DNA of 64,000 nt from Bolinopsis microptera (lineage: Eukaryota; Ctenophora; Tentaculata; Lobata; Bolinopsidae): NCBI RefSeq assembly GCF_026151205.1, contig NC_087074.1:19326740-19390739 (forward strand), read 5' to 3'. A program made the position numbers and the translations under genes. Under the pieces are notes generated by a model that was given only the letters and a program-made list of their open reading frames with translations, had not been told where the DNA came from and searched no databases. The first letter of the stretch is position 1; each line of letters begins with the position of its first letter. Shown here piece by piece: positions 60,199 to 64,000 of the stretch.

Positions 60199-60546
60199 CT
60201 CTTTCCCCCACACAATGGGAGGTGCTAATGGAAGGTGCTGTAGGAGAGAGGAGGGGACTATATCCCCAATGCTATGGAGGACAAATCGCCTACGAAAACA
60301 TATTTATAATTCACGAATTACGATGCTCCTAGACAACGAGAAAGCTTACAAACGTGACAAGACAGAGATCACCACCAGAGAGAAAGTTTAGTGCTAAGGT
60401 CATATCTAATAAACACTAATTATTTGCGCTCTTCTCCCCCTTGAAGTTATCCACTCTTGCTGTTGCTCATCTCCCCTTGTCCCCCCCCCCCCCGGCCCCT
60501 CCTCCCCCCCCCCCCCCCCCCTTCCCCTGCTTCCTTCATGGCCACG

Positions 60547-63147
60547 GGTATAGGACACAAGGGCGGAAGACGCGTGGGCGGAGGTCGCGTAGGCGGAAGA
60601 CTTGAGGGCGGAGGACGCAAGGGCGGAAGTTTCCTAAAAGGTTGGACACGAGGGCGGAGGTCGCGAGGGCGGAGGTCGATCCCATGATTTGGGCGGAAGA
60701 CTCGTAAAACGATCACATGTCCTAAATGCTCGACTGGTAATACTACAAAACCGGAAACATCACACAACGTACTTCAAATTGTATAAATTATATAAGTTAT
60801 ATTCAATCAAAGTTATATTCAATCATTTTAGTGGTACTGATTTCGAATTCTTTGTAACTTTACAAACAAAATACACAGGGTTATACTTATAGAGAACGCT
60901 TAACGGTAATATAAATCACAATGTAATCAATCAATTTTGTCAAACCCGAATAGAATAATATCACAATAACATAAACATTTCACATAGCACAACATCATCC
61001 TCGTACGAATGGTAGTTCTGAACTATGCTGAAGATTCTTCTATCCTTGTCGCTATTGGCCTTCCTCCTCTTAGGCTGCTGCTCTCCAAGCGAATTCGCTA
61101 AGGTCTTCTTGTCTGTCGAGGACTGTTCCATCTGGACTAGGAGATTCTGACGTTGTGACTCAAGTTGTTCGTTTCACTGTGCAATCTTTTCGTGTGAAAA
61201 CTGTTGATCATATCCCAGAAGCCCTTGTGTCATGTGAGTCAAACTATCGAATCGAGTCACGTGATACATAACTTCGACTCACGTCATGAATCACCATGGT
61301 CATGATCTCATATAACACAACGGTATGTGAGGACATCACAACATCACGTAAACTGATCTGGGATATGATCAACTGTTTTCACACGAAGAGATTGCACAGT
61401 GAAACGAACAACTTGAGTCACAACGTAGACGACTCGAGAGACAACTAGTATATTTAAGACCGATGTTGGGAATAGAAGTATCTTATTATTTAGTTCCAGC
61501 TACATCTCAACTACTACAATAACAACCATGTACGATGAAGATACAGTAAAGATTATCAGAGGAAGGACTCCTACCAGTCAGAATCTCCTACACGGTGGTT
61601 TCCGCTACTCTAAGGATGGAAAGCTTACCACCGATGGACGCCAAGCCTGGAGATGTGTGAGGAAGAAAGACTGTTGCCGTGGTCGTCTGTATACCCGCAG
61701 ATCTTCAACTGGAAGAGGACGACTGCAGATCCCTCTCCGGTGAACCTATGCTTCAATACGACAACAACCTGGACGATCGACGTGTCATCATCTTCGCAAC
61801 AAAAAACAACCTGACAGCCCTAGAGCAGAGCAGCAGCTGGTTTATCGACGCAACCTTCTCATCCTCACCGCAGCTGTTCTATCAGTTACTGACTGTCCAC
61901 GCGGAGATGGTGAACGTCACGGAGGATTCAACCTGGTGCTTCCCTTGCGTCTACATTCTCCTGACCCACAAGGACACTCCCATCTACATGGAAGCGTTCG
62001 GCGCCCTCAAAAACCTTGGTTCCTTTTCTCCAGACCGAATCATGGTGGACTTTGAGCTCGCCCTGAGGAACGCCCTATCGTCTACATTCGAGTCAGCCCA
62101 AGTGGATGGGTGCTTCTTTCATATCTGCCAGGCTGTCATGAGAGCTGTCGGGAGGCTTGGATACAAGGAGGAGTATGAAAAAGTCCTGACAGATCCCTCA
62201 TCTGGCCAGAAGAACTACACCCCTACACGAATCTGGATACGGAGACTGATGCTCCTAGCCTTCATCCCCACCGAGGACGTCATCGAAGCGTTTTTCAGAA
62301 TCCTGGATGAGATACCGATAGGCCTCGCCATTGACGATCTCCTGGCATACTTCCAGACCACTTGGATCCAGGGACTAACGACTGCCTCCGGCACCGGACG
62401 AGCTAAATTCCCTCCGTCCACGTGGAATGCCTATGAACGCAGCCACTTCAACATGAACCGGACAAACAACGTGGTGGAGTCCTGGAACAAGAAGTTCTCT
62501 GCTCTAGTCGGACACGCAAACCCGACCATCTACAATTTCATTGCAGCAGTCCAGATGGAACAGTCCTCGACAGACAAGAAGATCTTAGCGAATTCGCTTG
62601 GAGAGCAGCCGCCTAAGAGGAAGAAGGCCAACAGCGACAAGGATAGAAGAATCCTCAGCATAGTTCAGAACTACCATTCGTACGAGGATGATATTTTAAC
62701 CTATATTGATTTGCTAAAGAGTGCTATGTGAAATGTTTATGTTATTGCATGATATTATTCTATTCGGGTTTTGACAAAATTGATTGATTACATTGTGATT
62801 TATATTACCTTTAAGCGTTCTCTATAACCCTGTGTATTTTGTTTTTAAAGTTACAAAGAATTCGAAATCAGTACCACTAAAATGATTGAATATAACTTAT
62901 ATAATTTATACAATTTGAAGTACGTTGTGTGATGTTTCAGGTTTTGTAGTATTACCAGTCGAGCATTTAGGACATGTGATCGTTTTACGAGACTTCCGCC
63001 CAAATCATGGGATCGACCTCCGCCCTCGCGACCTCCGCCCTCGTGTCCAACCTTTTAGGAAACTTCCGCCCTTGCGTCCTCCGCCCTCAAGTCTTCCGCC
63101 TACGCGACCTCCGCCCACGCGTCTTCCGCCCTCCTGACCGGTTCCCC
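60547..63147. mobile_element. MULE (Mutator-like) transposon, 9-10 bp TSD
   Basis: CATGGCCACG occurs at 60537-60546 and 63147-63156 as the target duplication. The inverted arms, about 580 bp (60560-61143 and 62553-63132), begin with GGGCGGAAGACGCGTGGGCG-type repeats. The outermost ~13 bases are diverged. The right arm includes the last ~35 codons of the transposase. The left arm carries a reversed copy of them lacking a 30-bp piece. A further foldback lies at 61150-61425 (GTTGTGACTCAAGTTGTTCG inverted). Confidence 0.85.
61528..62731 (+). pseudogene. MULE transposase with FLYWCH finger, internal deletion/frameshift
   Basis: The first frame (61528-61743) has a FLYWCH-like finger: GGFRYSKDGK, AWRCVRKKDCCRGRLYTRR, with the final His lost. 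The main frame, from about 61748 to 62731, has the MULE core: WFIDATFSSSP (Asp), RIMVDFELAL (Asp), GCFFHICQAV (C-x2-H) and RTNNVVESWN (Glu). It ends in a Lys/Arg-rich tail (PPKRKKANSDKDRR) and YIDLLKSAM. The linker between finger and core, about 100 residues in complete relatives, is missing and the frames do not join. MULE proteins catalyse cut-and-paste transposition. This copy lacks a joined N-terminus but keeps all catalytic positions. Confidence 0.87.
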
Positions 63148-63156
63148 ATGGCCACG

Positions 63157-64000
63157 CCTTGCTCATTTCGAACATGTCACATATTGCAGGGATTTACCTT
63201 TTTTTGTTGCTACATACATGCCTCAAGCGTTTTGAACAGTCTTCAAGAAAGTAACAAATAATTGAAATTCAACTGTATTTGCTGTTACGAGCAGGGAGAC
63301 AATGCCCGCGAAACATTTTTTGCAAATTTCTCCGCTCCAAGATAACAACAACGCTAACAGGAAGTCTTAAAAAAGTAACGAAACAAAGGTAACTGCCACG
63401 GGAAATTTTGTTTAGTACTAAATACTACTTAGTACTAATTCTTTTTCGCTCCTATTTATATTATTTTTAAAGTTTTCCCGATGACCATGCTCTTAGTTTT
63501 ACATGTGCTTATTTCGTACACCTCTTTCTTATTGCTCTAATTGCTACATGCCTTAAGTTCCTAAAGTAAACCGATTTGAATTTCTTGAATGTTACAAATA
63601 ATTGAAATTCCCCTGTCTTTTCTGAATTAAATTCTTTGCAGTATTACTTGAAGCAAGTTCTTTATTCCATATATTCCAGGATGTTATAAGCTAGGAAACT
63701 GTCACTCTTGACAATGATATCCTACACATACGTATATGTACACATTTTTTTACATGCCGTAACTTTAGAACAGGGCGCCACTTTCTATTATTATAATATG
63801 TGAGCACTGCAAATCCTAACATATAACTGTAACCCTATATAATATAACTCGGACAGATATCTGTCAAAACGAGGAAAACTCCCATGGAATTGTCAAAATT
63901 TTAAAACTTTTGAATGACAGTCATCATAACTGAAAATACTGCAAAATACAGGCATTGAGCGGTTCTTGACGTACTATTTATGTTATAATTTCATTTCTAC
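63157..64000. other. No gene seen
   Basis: AT-rich sequence to the window end with no convincing frame or repeat, apart from two similar phrases TACAAATAATTGAAATTC-like near 63255 and 63595. Confidence 0.5.

Noticed and set aside
59153-60391. Open frames of 300-412 codons on both strands
   Set aside because: All are products of the 54-bp repeat, whose length is a multiple of three; no non-repeat domain supports them.
60447-60767. Pro/Arg-rich open frames near the MULE end (mirrored at 62925-63137)
   Set aside because: They lie in the GC-rich tandem part of the TIR and occur in both arms.

Overview
The window is metazoan nuclear DNA: AT-rich and intron-rich, with GT-AG introns, animal-type gene families (a C1-RhoGAP protein, a multi-RRM RNA-binding protein, a secreted LamG/coiled-coil protein) and a short interstitial stretch of CCCTAA telomere-type repeats. 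The dense mix of DNA transposons (hAT-like, Merlin/ISXO2-like, MULE with a FLYWCH finger, TTAA foldback elements) and CR1/L2-like LINEs would suit a cnidarian or another marine invertebrate. The species cannot be fixed from the sequence alone.

Layout. 0.3-1.4 kb holds a 228-bp direct duplication, telomere-like repeats and a small terminal-inverted-repeat element. 2.05-3.3 kb (minus) is a secreted LamG-like protein with a coiled-coil tail, broken by one apparent frameshift. 5.29-17.67 kb (minus) is a gene of at least 25 coding exons for a protein of about 1,130 residues: RRM1, RRM2, coiled coil, basic segment, RRM3, then a long Pro/Gln/Asn-rich tail. 18-33 kb is a repeat nest: a CTCAAAAA-rich MITE, a 1.39-kb tandem duplication whose first copy carries a LINE, a PHD-endonuclease LINE cut off at the start of its reverse transcriptase, a second LINE reverse transcriptase, and three related fragments of a nuclease-like repeat. 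33.3-44.5 kb is one 11.2-kb element with about 890-bp terminal inverted repeats and a perfect 8-bp target duplication. It carries a broken hAT-like transposase gene and, nested inside, a foldback MITE, a hammerhead-ribozyme repeat, a 1.57-kb tandem duplication and a 1.53-kb element with a spaced palindromic motif array. 46.6-54.1 kb (plus) is a C1-RhoGAP gene of the ARHGAP29/ARHGAP45/GMIP type, with a 1.4-kb TTAA foldback element and a minisatellite in its introns. 56.1-58.6 kb is a Merlin element with 8-bp target duplication, 59.2-60.2 kb a 54-bp minisatellite, and 60.5-63.1 kb a MULE.

The host genes show no functional link to each other. The strongest unexplained pattern is that two minisatellites, in two unrelated genes, lie exactly across splice junctions. 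One repeats a 5' splice site about 40 times next to an RRM exon. The other repeats a 3' splice site plus exon start 15 times before a RhoGAP-gene exon. Other points for follow-up are a complete hammerhead ribozyme, a second gene inside the Merlin element, and the spaced CTCAACC/GGTGGAG array. All family assignments come from motif recognition; no database search was possible.
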